Made by a program: the position numbers and the translations under genes
Assembly: GCA_029233925.1 (NCBI GenBank)
Contig: JARGOX010000001.1
Coordinates: 124,001 to 188,000, forward strand
DNA from: Rhizobiaceae bacterium
GTDB lineage: Bacteria; Pseudomonadota; Alphaproteobacteria; Rhizobiales; Rhizobiaceae
Direction of reading: 5' to 3'
DNA length: 64,000 nt
The notes under the pieces: generated by a model
What the model was told of the DNA's origin: nothing
Databases searched by the model: none
What the model saw: only the letters and a program-made list of their open reading frames with translations
Shown here: in pieces, positions 46,091-55,268 of the stretch
How the letters are laid out: each line of letters opens with the position of its first letter
Position numbering within the stretch: position 1 is the stretch's first letter

Positions 46091-47208
46091 TTCGCTTCCC
46101 ACCTTGCAATCATTACCTGACCAAATCCCCATTCCGTCGCGCGCCCGATGCCGGTTCCATGGCAGGCAAGCGCCTTGTCCCGGTCATCGGTTTCCATGAA
46201 AAACACCGATCCGGCCGGCAGCACAGGACGCATCGGCAATGGCTTGCCCTGACGTTTTTTCCCTTGTCCTGAATCCCACCCGCCCAACATCTGCGGCTTG
46301 CCGAAGCAGGCGCTTTGCAGTGTCCCGGAAAGACCCGGAACGTTTGCTCCCGGCCCGGGCAGGTCATCAAAAAACACCGGTGCAATCGCCATTGCCGCGT
46401 AGAAAAAACGTCCCTGGTGCGATGCCAGCCCATCGGGGGCTTGTGGCAGTTGCGGAACCGCACAATCTGCAAGATGCGCCGTGCGATGCTCGCCGCCGAG
46501 GCGCTGATTGGCCGCGTCAAAACGACATTTGTCATCCAGACCCTCAACGGCCAGCACCATACGCACATGATCGGCAAGGCGGGTATGCGACGCCACATAG
46601 AATTCCCCGTCTTTTGCAACCCGCTTGTCACTATCGCGCCCGATCCCCACACGGCTTTCCGCCTGCCACAGGGTATCGCGCCTGACGATGGCACTCATGT
46701 CAGGCAGCTTGCCGTTGATCAGCGCCTGCATGCCGGCCATGGTGAGAAAATCGCCCTCCAGCGGGCGCACGCCCAGATGGCCGGGAGGAGCCGATACCAG
46801 AAACACGTGACCCAGATCCGTCTCGTATTGCGCACGCGGCAAGAGCAGCGTCAGAACATCGCTGCTGTTCTGCGTGGCCTGGGCCAGGTGAAGCGGCGCG
46901 GGAAACAATGGTTCGCTGCGACCTTGGTGATCCGCCCTCAGCAGCAGGGGCGCGGAAAACCGCAAGGGACCCAATTGTGTCGTGTCTGCCTGCCAGTTGA
47001 CCCCATCTCCCAGCAGGGCGACCGGCCATGCGGGGGGATATCCGTTCTGCTGTGCGATCGCCAGGCGCAATGCGCCCACAAGCGTCGGCGGCGGCGGCGG
47101 AAACAGGCTTTCGGCGGCGCTGGCGCCCTCGTCGCCCTGGTTGAAGGGGCGACCGTCGCGAAACATCAGCGTGTCAAGAGGATCAAAGGAAAAGGCGCGC
47201 GCCGTCAT
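46087..47208 (-). CDS. cmr3: Type III-B subunit Cmr3
   Basis: About 373 residues from the ATG at 47208 (MTARAFSFDPLDTLMFRDGRPF), which overlaps the cas10 stop; the frame is open 38 codons upstream inside cas10. SFDPLDTLMFRDGRPFNQG and LFPPPPPTLVGALR are standard Cmr3 blocks. Cmr3 binds the crRNA 5' handle and pairs with Cas10. Confidence 0.94.
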   Translation of the reverse strand: MTARAFSFDPLDTLMFRDGRPFNQGDEGASAAESLFPPPPPTLVGALRLAIAQQNGYPPAWPVALLGDGVNWQADTTQLGPLRFSAPLLLRADHQGRSEPLFPAPLHLAQATQNSSDVLTLLLPRAQYETDLGHVFLVSAPPGHLGVRPLEGDFLTMAGMQALINGKLPDMSAIVRRDTLWQAESRVGIGRDSDKRVAKDGEFYVASHTRLADHVRMVLAVEGLDDKCRFDAANQRLGGEHRTAHLADCAVPQLPQAPDGLASHQGRFFYAAMAIAPVFFDDLPGPGANVPGLSGTLQSACFGKPQMLGGWDSGQGKKRQGKPLPMRPVLPAGSVFFMETDDRDKALACHGTGIGRATEWGFGQVMIARWEAK

Positions 47209-49214
47209 TGCTTTTCCTCCTTCGGGGCAAGATCGAACCGGCCCTCTGCGCTGAGGAAACGCGCCACCATGCCGGCATCGAAGGAAACGCCGACCTGTAG
47301 CGCCGGTTTTCCATCGTTCCACAATTGCGGGCGCAACAGGCTCACGACCCGCCCAGCCGCTGCATTGGGATCGGCGATGGCAGTGCGCGTGTCCTGACGC
47401 CTGATATCAGCCGCCAGCAAAGGTTCCAGCAGCGTGTCGGGATCCATCACGTCGGAAGGTTCACCGCCCGCCCCGGCAAAGAGCGGTTCATATTTCTGGC
47501 GAAAACCGTGGAAAAAACCACCGGACAGACCGGATTCTCCCGCCGCGCCCAACCTGGCCTGCGCCAGGGAATCCATCGTCGCAATGCGGCCGTTCGCGCC
47601 GTCAAAGGCGGTCACCCATTGCGCGGCAATGCCGCCTGGTTTCAGGACGGCAATGGCCAGAGAGTTGCGGCCATTGGTCTCCTTGGCGATTTCATCGAGC
47701 TGATGCTCTGACTGGCGCAGAACGGCGGCAAGCGGATTCTTGGAATGCGCGTAGACAATCGAACCCGACAGGGTGAAGCCCGAGGCGTCAGACCGGACCT
47801 GTTTGCGCGCGTCCTCAAAGGCCGCATCGTATTCGTCACGCAGTTTCTGCGCCGCATCGATGGCCGTATCCACCGGCAGGAGGGCAAGAACGTCATCACC
47901 GCCGGCATAGACCAGCACACCCCTGTGGGCATTGCCGGGCGCAAGGGAGATTTTGACGCGATCAGTGAAACCGGCCAGCGCCGCCGTGATCAGAGCTTGA
48001 TTATCTTTCAGGCGCCGGCCGATGCCGTCTCCATCCATCCGCAAAATGGCGTAGAATTCGGAGGCGTAGCGCGGCTTTCCACCGCCGATCCATTTGGCGG
48101 TCTCCTTGAGCGCCTCGGTGACGCTTGCGACTGCGGCTGCACTTTCGTCGCCGGTCAGCGTATCAGTCTTGACGCCCTCGCGGGCCATGGCCCTGATCCC
48201 GTCCTTGTGCAGCAAATGGCCGTCGAGCCTGAACAGGCCGTCCTGAGGGAATTTGAACAGTTTGGGTGTTTCATATTCCCCCATGAACCCGCCCTTGAAC
48301 GCCATTTTCGCGCTGTCGAACAGGGTGCTCTGCGGGCGGTCCGCGTGGTCCAGGCGCGCCGCCGCAGCCAGCCATGGCAAGGCGGCGACATAGCTGGTCG
48401 AGGGCCAATGGCGGATATTGAGAGAAGCGCCACCGGGCCGAAAGGGCAGCGCCCCATCAATTTTGCCGTCGCGGCTTGCCAGAACCGGGAAAAACCGCTT
48501 GACGAGCGCGATGGCGCAAAGCCGCTCATCGGGTTGCAGGTCAAGGGAATTGTCCTGCGCCGCGCGCATGGCGTTCCAGAATTTCTCCTGGCCGGCTTTC
48601 TGGCCGATGCGATGGAAGCCGGAGATTTCCTGGTATTTGCCCATCATGCGGCAATGATCGCCATCTTCGGCGGCAGCCTTTCCGCCATAGTGACTGCGCC
48701 AGTTCTTGCGCAGGTCAAGCCACACGCCATCGTCGCCTTGTCCGGGATCTTCCCCGACAACCCAGGCCATGTCCCAGAAACCGCCGACCTGGCGCGTCCA
48801 GATATCTTTCGCGGCATTGCCTCCAGCGGCGCTCAGAGCGCTCTGATCCGCCACGGCGTATTTCCAGACGGCCTGCTCGATGGCGGTCCAGGCCTTTTCC
48901 ACCGCCTGGCGGCACAGCAGGCCGGGATCGCCTGGAATGCCGGTCACATCGGCTTTGAACCGGTTGGGGAGCGAGCCGACATAGGGGCTGGCCTTCCCTG
49001 CGCCCAATGCTGCGAAGAGTTCGTCGCCGGACACATCGGGAAAGAGAATTTCACCCTGCGCATCCTTGATGGCTTTCATGGCATGGGCGGAAAGCAGGGA
49101 CAGAATGAACGACCCGGCCCAGAAATCGCGCGTCCGCCGTGCATCGGCAATGAAGTCCTGCACCGGACCGAGCGTAAAATGCAGCAGGCGTTTGGGTGAC
49201 GATGTTTTATTCAC
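47205..49214 (-). CDS. cas10: Cas10 (Cmr2), GGDD cyclase subunit without HD domain
   Basis: About 669 residues from a GTG at 49214 that overlaps the cmr1 stop. It starts directly with the Cmr2 region LLHFTLGPVQDFIADARRTRDFWAGSFILS; no HD nuclease precedes it. The first Palm has FYAILRMDGDGIGRRL and the second carries GGDD at residues 438-441 (VLVYAGGDDVLALL), the site that polymerises ATP into cyclic oligoadenylate on target RNA binding. Expected outcome is signalling rather than Cas10-borne DNA cutting. Confidence 0.94.
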   Translation of the reverse strand: MNKTSSPKRLLHFTLGPVQDFIADARRTRDFWAGSFILSLLSAHAMKAIKDAQGEILFPDVSGDELFAALGAGKASPYVGSLPNRFKADVTGIPGDPGLLCRQAVEKAWTAIEQAVWKYAVADQSALSAAGGNAAKDIWTRQVGGFWDMAWVVGEDPGQGDDGVWLDLRKNWRSHYGGKAAAEDGDHCRMMGKYQEISGFHRIGQKAGQEKFWNAMRAAQDNSLDLQPDERLCAIALVKRFFPVLASRDGKIDGALPFRPGGASLNIRHWPSTSYVAALPWLAAAARLDHADRPQSTLFDSAKMAFKGGFMGEYETPKLFKFPQDGLFRLDGHLLHKDGIRAMAREGVKTDTLTGDESAAAVASVTEALKETAKWIGGGKPRYASEFYAILRMDGDGIGRRLKDNQALITAALAGFTDRVKISLAPGNAHRGVLVYAGGDDVLALLPVDTAIDAAQKLRDEYDAAFEDARKQVRSDASGFTLSGSIVYAHSKNPLAAVLRQSEHQLDEIAKETNGRNSLAIAVLKPGGIAAQWVTAFDGANGRIATMDSLAQARLGAAGESGLSGGFFHGFRQKYEPLFAGAGGEPSDVMDPDTLLEPLLAADIRRQDTRTAIADPNAAAGRVVSLLRPQLWNDGKPALQVGVSFDAGMVARFLSAEGRFDLAPKEEKQ

Positions 49215-50626
49215 GGCGTGCCCCCCTTGCCTGGCAAGACCTTGCCCCCCTTGCCTGGCAAGACCTTGCAAGTGGCGAAGGGCGCCTGGTTTTTCTCCCC
49301 GTTTGATGTCGGACGCGCGGCTCCATCGAGGAAATCGCGCACCACCTGCGCGTCGGGTGTGAATGGCGCATTGTCGGTTATTGTTCGGGCTTTTTTGCCG
49401 GTCGTGTCAATCAGGCGCAAGCCGGGGTCTGGCAGGAAAATATTGTCAAAGAATATCGCCACCGGCAGATATCGACCACCAACAGCATGGATATGAAAAA
49501 ACAGCGGGCTGCCGCGCCGATCAGTCCCGCCTGTGGGATCGATATTCAATTTGCCTCTGCGGCCGGCATTGTCGTCGCCGAAGTAATTGTGCGGCAGGCC
49601 GAAATTGGCCCGTTCCGGCAAGGCATCGCCAGCGGGGCCATGCCCATTGCGGCTGTTCCACCCGGCGCTTCCGCTCTTGAACCAGTCGTGATCGGGTTTG
49701 AAGTTTTCCCGGCGCGGTTGGCCCAGCACCTGTCCATCGCGTCCCCAGCTCCGGTAGAGTTGAAAGGCCTTGCCTGTGGCCTCCAGCGCATCCGTGCAAT
49801 GTTCGAACTGTCCCGAACCGTCCGATTTCGGCGTATCGCTCCAACCGGCTGGGTTCCAGACACGCAATTCGGTTTCGCTGGCGAATGCCGACAGCGGGAA
49901 CTGCGTGCCGGATACGCCCGGTGGATCGATCAGCCCGCTGAGCATTTCCTTGAAACTTTCAGCCGAATTGGGCGGATCGAACGTCGCCTCTATTCCGCCG
50001 CGGCCTTCCAGCTTGCGCAGGGCGAGCGAACCCCAGCCACGCCGCTTGCGCGAGCCAAGCCCGCCCATGAGCCCCATGACCTTGATTGTACGAACAAGAT
50101 CGCTGCGCAATTCGCCATGCCGCCCGGAGTCGGCGCTGTCGTCACCGGCAGAACCGTGTTTCCGCTTGCGAAAAATGATCCTCAGATCGAATGTTCCGCC
50201 TGCCTCGAGACACGAACGGACAAGTTTGCCCTGGGTATCACCGAACGCGCCCATCAGGCCATAACCAAGATAACAGGTTCCCGGGCCGACCGGCCGGCCA
50301 TTTGCATTCTTCAACGTTTGATCATGGTTGCCAGCAGGGCTTTTGGGAAATCGTGCAATATTCGCTGCCGTGACCGACAGGAGAAACAGGCCCTGTCGCT
50401 TGTCGCCACCGAACAGAATCAGTTCATCGGCATGCATGGCATCCAGCGCATTGCGCATGCTGCCGGTTTTCCCGACATAGCGCGCAAAATGCAACGCTCT
50501 CCACCAGAAGGCCAGTTCACCTTTGATGGATTGCGGTCGAATCGCGCCCGATTCCCGATCTGCCCCGCCGAGAAACATCGGCGTGACGATTTCGAATCGT
50601 GCCTGAATATGTTCCGGTTCGTACAA
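49211..50626 (-). CDS. cmr1: Type III-B subunit Cmr1
   Basis: 471 residues. RAMP protein with the clear Cmr1 opening ARFEIVTPMFLGGADRESGAIRPQSIKGELAFWWRALHFAR and the central RKRRGWGSLALRKLEG. Cmr1 sits at the 3' end of the crRNA in the complex. First gene of the eight-gene effector operon, so the promoter should lie in 50627-50770. The C-terminus ends in a duplicated KVLPGKGG caused by a 24-bp tandem repeat. Confidence 0.93.
   Translation of the reverse strand: MYEPEHIQARFEIVTPMFLGGADRESGAIRPQSIKGELAFWWRALHFARYVGKTGSMRNALDAMHADELILFGGDKRQGLFLLSVTAANIARFPKSPAGNHDQTLKNANGRPVGPGTCYLGYGLMGAFGDTQGKLVRSCLEAGGTFDLRIIFRKRKHGSAGDDSADSGRHGELRSDLVRTIKVMGLMGGLGSRKRRGWGSLALRKLEGRGGIEATFDPPNSAESFKEMLSGLIDPPGVSGTQFPLSAFASETELRVWNPAGWSDTPKSDGSGQFEHCTDALEATGKAFQLYRSWGRDGQVLGQPRRENFKPDHDWFKSGSAGWNSRNGHGPAGDALPERANFGLPHNYFGDDNAGRRGKLNIDPTGGTDRRGSPLFFHIHAVGGRYLPVAIFFDNIFLPDPGLRLIDTTGKKARTITDNAPFTPDAQVVRDFLDGAARPTSNGEKNQAPFATCKVLPGKGGKVLPGKGGTP
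49221..49268. repeat. Perfect 24-bp tandem duplication at the cmr1/cas10 junction
   Basis: The units 49221-49244 and 49245-49268 are identical (starting CCCCCCTTGCCTGG). The length is a multiple of three, so the cmr1 frame is kept and gains eight residues just before its stop and just before the cas10 GTG. Confidence 0.95.
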
Positions 50627-50774
50627 TTCCCCAACTCCCCGTTAACAATCTTGCAAGAAAACCGCCGGTTGTAAAATGTTTTCTATCTCGCTTGTGCGAA
50701 GAGCGGAGATAGCCTCACGAACCGGGTAAGCCGTGCGTTCCTGGAATACACAGGGTCCGGTCGGCCACAGGGCC

Positions 50775-50801
50775 TGACTGATTGGGGCGTAGCCAAGTGG
50801 T
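50775..50801 (+). repeat. 27-bp direct repeat, right copy (tRNA-Gln 5' fragment)
   Basis: Exact copy of 33218-33244: eight bases of upstream DNA plus the first 19 bases of tRNA-Gln. After it the match ends, so this is not a functional tRNA. Its location just outside cmr1 marks the right border of the CRISPR-Cas island. The rest of 50627-50909 shows no gene. Confidence 0.9.
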
Positions 50802-50909
50802 TTTGTCATGTTTCGAAACGGACTGGCTGCATCGCGCCATTGCGGCGCCTCCAGGTTGTCAAACGTGATCGTTTCGAACGACCGCATTTCCAGTTTGAGC
50901 AAGGTCAGA

Positions 50910-51719
50910 TCAATTCAGCAAACCACCTTTGGAAAACAGGTCAGCCAACACCCCGTTACGGGCGACAAACCCCAATGGTGGGGAGGCGCGCCTGGCGTCC
51001 TCGATCAATCGCGCAAAGACAACCTTGTTTCCGCCGCGTTCAGCCCAGCCGACGAACCATCCAAAAGCCCTGCCCTTGACAAATATTCCGTCGTCACCGA
51101 TCGGGAACCCCGAGCCGGTTTTGCCGTGAATCCACCAGCCACTCGGCAGCACGCCTTGATCCATGATCCGCGCCGTGTTTTCCATCGCAGCCGCGCTGAC
51201 CGGGAGCGTTCCAGCTGCAAGCCTTCGCAGAAACGCAACCTGTTCGCGCGGTGATATCTGCAGGGATGAGCTCAGCCAGGCGCGGGTCAAACCGTTGTCT
51301 TTGCCGGGGTCGCCGGTCAGGTCCTGATTGCCATAATCAAAGGCCTCCACATAGGCGGCATAGCGCTCAGGTCCGAGCTTGCGGGTCACCTGTTGCGAAT
51401 ACCAGATCACGGAGTCCCGCATCCAGCTCTTTGGCGTTGTTGCCTGACGCCATTGAGGCCGAGAGTCGATATATCCTTTTTTGAACGGCCAATTTGGCTC
51501 ATCGACAGATCGCAGGATGCCCGCGTCGAACCCCATCAGGCTGATCGCCACCTTGAAAGTCGATGCGGGGGACATCTTCTGATCGCAATCGCCCTGCTCA
51601 ATGATGGCATTACCCGTTTTTACAGAAACAACGATTGTGCAAATCGTGCGCGCCTCAGCCAGGGACGGATTGGCCGAAAGCCAAAGACATGCAGCGATGA
51701 CACATACTAATAATTTCAT
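50910..51719 (-). CDS. Class D (OXA-type) beta-lactamase
   Basis: 269 residues with a signal peptide (KLLVCVIAACLWLSANPSLA), so periplasmic. All class D motifs are in place: S53-T-F-K56 (nucleophile and carboxylated lysine), S103-V-I (SxV), Y129-G-N and K200-T-G-S. ISPREQVAFLRRLAAGTLPVS and WFVGWAE are also typical. It should hydrolyse penicillins or oxacillin; spectrum cannot be predicted. No integron, IS or resistance neighbours, so it is probably a chromosomal species-type enzyme. Confidence 0.95.
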   Translation of the reverse strand: MKLLVCVIAACLWLSANPSLAEARTICTIVVSVKTGNAIIEQGDCDQKMSPASTFKVAISLMGFDAGILRSVDEPNWPFKKGYIDSRPQWRQATTPKSWMRDSVIWYSQQVTRKLGPERYAAYVEAFDYGNQDLTGDPGKDNGLTRAWLSSSLQISPREQVAFLRRLAAGTLPVSAAAMENTARIMDQGVLPSGWWIHGKTGSGFPIGDDGIFVKGRAFGWFVGWAERGGNKVVFARLIEDARRASPPLGFVARNGVLADLFSKGGLLN

Positions 51720-51943
51720 TGCCCTGCCCCGCTGCCGTTGATGGTAACACGATAAAGTCCATCGAGTGGTCTACGATCAAATCTGGCTATTTCAGGACAA
51801 TCCGCTGCAACCAGAGTCTCCGAGCGGTTCTCAAAAACAAGCCCTGCTTTCATGCATCCCGCCATGATCAAACCCATGACAAGGCGTCCGGCCAGGTATC
51901 GCTATTCCCGAACAGACTGGGAGTTTGCCTATTGGTTGGCCAT

Positions 51944-53821
51944 TCAATCCCCGGTCTTTGCCCAGATCGATGGCACGACAAATGCCAGAACAAAAGCCAC
52001 CAGCGTGACGGCCATTGCGCTGATTGACGTTGCGCCGAACAGGGCCGGAGCACAAGCAACGCCGAGGCTGATGCAGGCCAGCAGCAGACCGGCGATGCGG
52101 CTTGTGGCGGCACTGGCCAATGACAGGGCCTTTGGCTGCATCGAAAACAGCTTGATGGCGCTGAGCGTGGCGCAGGCAACGACCATGATAGACAGCCAGT
52201 CGGCGTCGAGCAGCAGCGCCGGTTCATAGCACCACAGGAAGGGCAGGACAAAGGCCACGGCGGAATAGCGCATGCCGGTCCAGCCCGTTTCCCACATGCC
52301 GGCCTTCGCCAGCCCTGCCGCCACGTAACTGGAGACGGCAACCGGCGGGGTCAGGAACGACATGACGCCGAAATAGAAGATGAAAAGATGCGCCGCCAGC
52401 GGCTCCACACCCATACGGGTCAGCGACGGACCGATCACCGTGGCAAGCACCACATAGATGGCGGTGGACGGCATGCCCATGCCGAGGATGATCGACAGGA
52501 TGGCCGTCAGCGCCAGCATCGGAACCAGGCCGAGGGAATTGCCGGTCTGGGTGAGAATGAAGGACAGCGATTGGGCCAGTCCCGAAACATTCATGATGCC
52601 GACCACGACGCCCGCGCCGCCGGCAATCATCAGGATCGGCAACATGCCTTCGGCTCCCTTGAAGATCAGATCTGTCCAGTCCGACCGGTTCAGGAACCGC
52701 CGCTTCAGGACGGCCATGGCGATCAGCACCAGGGTCGCGCCCAGAGCCGAGAAGGCAGGCTGCATACCTTTCCAGAACAGCAGATACATCAGCACAGCCA
52801 GCGGCAGGACAAAGATCCAGCCGCTTTTCAGTACCGTCCATATATCGGGCAGTTCCGAGCGGTCCAGACCGTGCAGCCCTTCCCGGCGGGCAATGGCGTC
52901 CACCTGAAAATAGAGGCATGCATAATAGAGAATGGCAGGCAGCAGCGCCGCAATGACCACGTCCAGATAGGTGATCTGCAGGAACTCGGCCATCAGGAAG
53001 GCCGTTGCCCCCATGACCGGCGGGGCGATCTGGCCGCCGGTGGAGGCGACGGCCTCGATGGCGGCGGCCTGATGGGCGCGGAAGCCGGTCTTTTTCATCA
53101 GCGGTATGGTTACCACGCCGGTGGACATGATGTTGCCGACGGGAGAACTGGAGACACTTCCGAACAGGCTGGATGCCACCACGGCGACCTTGGCCGGTCC
53201 GCCCCGGCGGTGGCCCATCAAAGCCATGGCGAAATCGGTGAAAAAGCCGGTTGCTCCGCTCACTTCCATCATCCGGCCAAAAACCATGAAGGCCAGCACC
53301 AATGTGCTGACTATGGCGAGCACCAGACCCAGCACCGCATTGGTGTCGGTGTAGAGATACATGGTCAGGGATTTTGCATCAATATAATTGGCCTGCAGAG
53401 GTTGCGGCAGATTGTGGCCAAACAGGCCATAGGCAATCAGCGCCCAGACCAGAATGGTGATTGACGGACCGCAAGCCTTGCGCAGCCCTTCCATCATCAG
53501 GGCCAGCGCGATCAGGCCCGGCACCACTTTTTCGACCGTATTGCCCGACAGTGAAAACAGCCAGGCCTCGGAATTCAGCGCGCCCCAGATCCAGCAGCCG
53601 ATCGCCGCAAAGCCGGCCAGAATTTCAAACGGACCAGCATCCTTGCCATAGGGGTACTTCAGGTAAACGGCGGCAATCGCAACGCCAAGATAGGGCGCCA
53701 GCCATTCCATCTGGATCAGCGGAATGCCCAGGCGGGCCGGTATGTTCAGCACCCAGGCAATACCGCCGAGAAACAACCAGACGTAATAGATACGCAGAAG
53801 AATGCGGACAAAAAGCTGCAT
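51944..53821 (-). CDS. TRAP transporter fused permease (4TM/12TM, TAXI type)
   Basis: 625 residues and many membrane helices. The small DctQ-like part is fused to the large DctM-like part, as is usual for TAXI-type TRAP systems: FGRMMEVSGATGFFTDFAMALMGHRRGG, FGSVSSSPVGNIMSTG, STGGQIAPPVMGATAFLMAE, MGMPSTAIYVVLATVIGPSL. It uses an ion gradient to import a carboxylate delivered by the binding protein encoded upstream. Separated from that gene by a 430-base region full of hairpin repeats. Confidence 0.93.
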   Translation of the reverse strand: MQLFVRILLRIYYVWLFLGGIAWVLNIPARLGIPLIQMEWLAPYLGVAIAAVYLKYPYGKDAGPFEILAGFAAIGCWIWGALNSEAWLFSLSGNTVEKVVPGLIALALMMEGLRKACGPSITILVWALIAYGLFGHNLPQPLQANYIDAKSLTMYLYTDTNAVLGLVLAIVSTLVLAFMVFGRMMEVSGATGFFTDFAMALMGHRRGGPAKVAVVASSLFGSVSSSPVGNIMSTGVVTIPLMKKTGFRAHQAAAIEAVASTGGQIAPPVMGATAFLMAEFLQITYLDVVIAALLPAILYYACLYFQVDAIARREGLHGLDRSELPDIWTVLKSGWIFVLPLAVLMYLLFWKGMQPAFSALGATLVLIAMAVLKRRFLNRSDWTDLIFKGAEGMLPILMIAGGAGVVVGIMNVSGLAQSLSFILTQTGNSLGLVPMLALTAILSIILGMGMPSTAIYVVLATVIGPSLTRMGVEPLAAHLFIFYFGVMSFLTPPVAVSSYVAAGLAKAGMWETGWTGMRYSAVAFVLPFLWCYEPALLLDADWLSIMVVACATLSAIKLFSMQPKALSLASAATSRIAGLLLACISLGVACAPALFGATSISAMAVTLVAFVLAFVVPSIWAKTGD

Positions 53822-53840
53822 CTGTAAAGCATTCCTTCAG

Positions 53841-54140
53841 ATCGCTTGATGTTTTGACGATATCAAAACCGCGATCTGTCCCTTGTTGATGCATACCCTG
53901 GTCCCAAAACCGGTGCCCACTTTTGGGGGATATGCATGAAATCGCTTGATGTTTTGACGATATCAAAACCGCGATCTTTTCCATTGTTGATGCATACCCT
54001 TTTCCCAAAACCGGTGCCCACTTTTGGGGGATATGCATGAGATCGCTTGATGTTTTGATGATATCAAGACCGCGATCTTTTCCATTGTTGTTGCGTGTTG
54101 ACTGATTGAATCAAAACGGCGATCTACGTCCTTGTTTACG
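53841..54140. repeat. Three tandem 100-bp double-hairpin units
   Basis: Units start at 53841, 53941 and 54042 (100 and 101 bp apart); the third is partial and a degenerate fourth scrap follows. Each has two palindromes: AGATCGC with nested GTTTTGA/TCAAAAC and GCGATCT; then ATGCATA with nested CCAAAA/TTTTGG and TATGCAT. The second palindrome is familiar from intergenic regions of Rhizobiales genomes. They lie between the TAXI gene and the permease gene, in the 5' region of the latter. Confidence 0.92.
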
Positions 54141-54202
54141 CGTAACTTTAGCACAAAGACGGTCCTTGTGTCCGGGACAAGGTTACGTGCAGGTCAGACT
54201 GC

Positions 54203-54231
54203 AAAACCCCCGGAACGGATCCGGGGGTTTT
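54203..54231 (-). terminator. Strong intrinsic terminator after the TAXI gene
   Basis: AAAACCCCCGG pairs with CCGGGGGTTTT around a seven-base loop; symmetric A and T runs make it potentially bidirectional. It starts 20 bases after the TAXI stop and should uncouple much of the permease transcription. Confidence 0.85.
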
Positions 54232-54249
54232 GATTGACGACAAGTCTGC

Positions 54250-55242
54250 TCAATTCAACAGGGCATCCTGCTGGGCCTGATGGGCGTCCGTCCACATGCC
54301 GGCTTCCTTGAAATACCGGATCGCGCCGTTGTGGAATGGATGGGACAGGTTGTCGGGCACCATGTTGGCAGCCTGCATGCCGCGCAGCGGTGGCAGCGCT
54401 TCCTGCACCTGGGCCCAGTTCGAATGAATGATTTTTGCCATTTCATAGGCATCTTCATCACTCATGGAGACACCCACATTGACGAAGGTGTTGAAATGAA
54501 CCGAACGGACGGGCTCCATCACACCAACCATCGGCGGGCTGGGATTTGTGGTGCGAATGAACAGGCCGACCACATCAGTGACGGCCTTCTCGTTGGGACC
54601 CAGGGTCAGGACACGGATACCGCCGGAGATCGAGGCGTCGGCCTGCCGCAGGGGCGGAATGCCCAGCGCCGAGACGGCAGCATCGACACGGCCTTCCTGA
54701 ACGCTGGTAATGCCGTCGATCACGCCGCCGACCGTTGTGGCTTCGACATCGCTGTCACCCAGGTTGGATGTGCCGAGAATGGCGTCAATCACCTGGTCAA
54801 ACCCCTGAATGGCACGAAATCGTGTCACGACATTCTTGCCGCGCAAGTCGTCGACGCTGGTCAACCCGTCTTCGGCGCGGGAAAAGAACTGGAAACCGGG
54901 CTGGCTGACGACGACCAGCGCCCGCAGGTTCGCCATGGGCTCGGGGAAATTGTTCTCGCCCTTGTAGGCGTCACGCGATTCAAGGCCACCATGAATGCCC
55001 GCCTCGATATCACCGCGGTGGATCAGCGGCATGTAGTTGGTTGTGCCGGTGAAGGGCCGCGCCGTGCCTGGCGCTCCGGTTTTTTCCTGGTAGAGGCTCG
55101 ACAATGTCGTGCCGATCTGGTGGTAGAGCGTGCCAGCCGGGCCGGTGCCGATGGTCAGGCGTTCGGCAGACATGACGGGTGTTGCGAGCATGGTGGCCAG
55201 CAAGGCTGCTGCCGCCATTGGTTTGAGAATAGGATGTAGCAT
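54250..55242 (-). CDS. TAXI family TRAP solute-binding protein
   Basis: About 330 residues from the ATG at 55242, which has GGGAGGAAT upstream and gives a clean signal peptide (ILKPMAAAALLATMLATPVMSA). Mature part: RLTIGTGPAGTLYHQIGTTLSSLYQEKTG is the TAXI opening, and VHFNTFVNVGVSMSDEDAYEMAKIIHSN is typical of the C-terminal half. It captures a solute in the periplasm for the fused permease; neighbouring enzymes suggest an aromatic or carboxylic acid. Confidence 0.9.
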   Translation of the reverse strand: MLHPILKPMAAAALLATMLATPVMSAERLTIGTGPAGTLYHQIGTTLSSLYQEKTGAPGTARPFTGTTNYMPLIHRGDIEAGIHGGLESRDAYKGENNFPEPMANLRALVVVSQPGFQFFSRAEDGLTSVDDLRGKNVVTRFRAIQGFDQVIDAILGTSNLGDSDVEATTVGGVIDGITSVQEGRVDAAVSALGIPPLRQADASISGGIRVLTLGPNEKAVTDVVGLFIRTTNPSPPMVGVMEPVRSVHFNTFVNVGVSMSDEDAYEMAKIIHSNWAQVQEALPPLRGMQAANMVPDNLSHPFHNGAIRYFKEAGMWTDAHQAQQDALLN

Positions 55243-55268
55243 GTATTCCTCCCTTTTTGTTTGCGCCT

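Noticed and set aside
47745-49199. A 484-codon open frame on the plus strand across cas10
   Set aside because: Antisense to Cas10, which has the GGDD and Cmr2 motifs; the plus-strand product matches nothing and has no ribosome site.
50782-50850. A second tRNA-Gln gene
   Set aside because: Only the first 19 tRNA bases are present; anticodon, T arm and acceptor 3' strand are missing.
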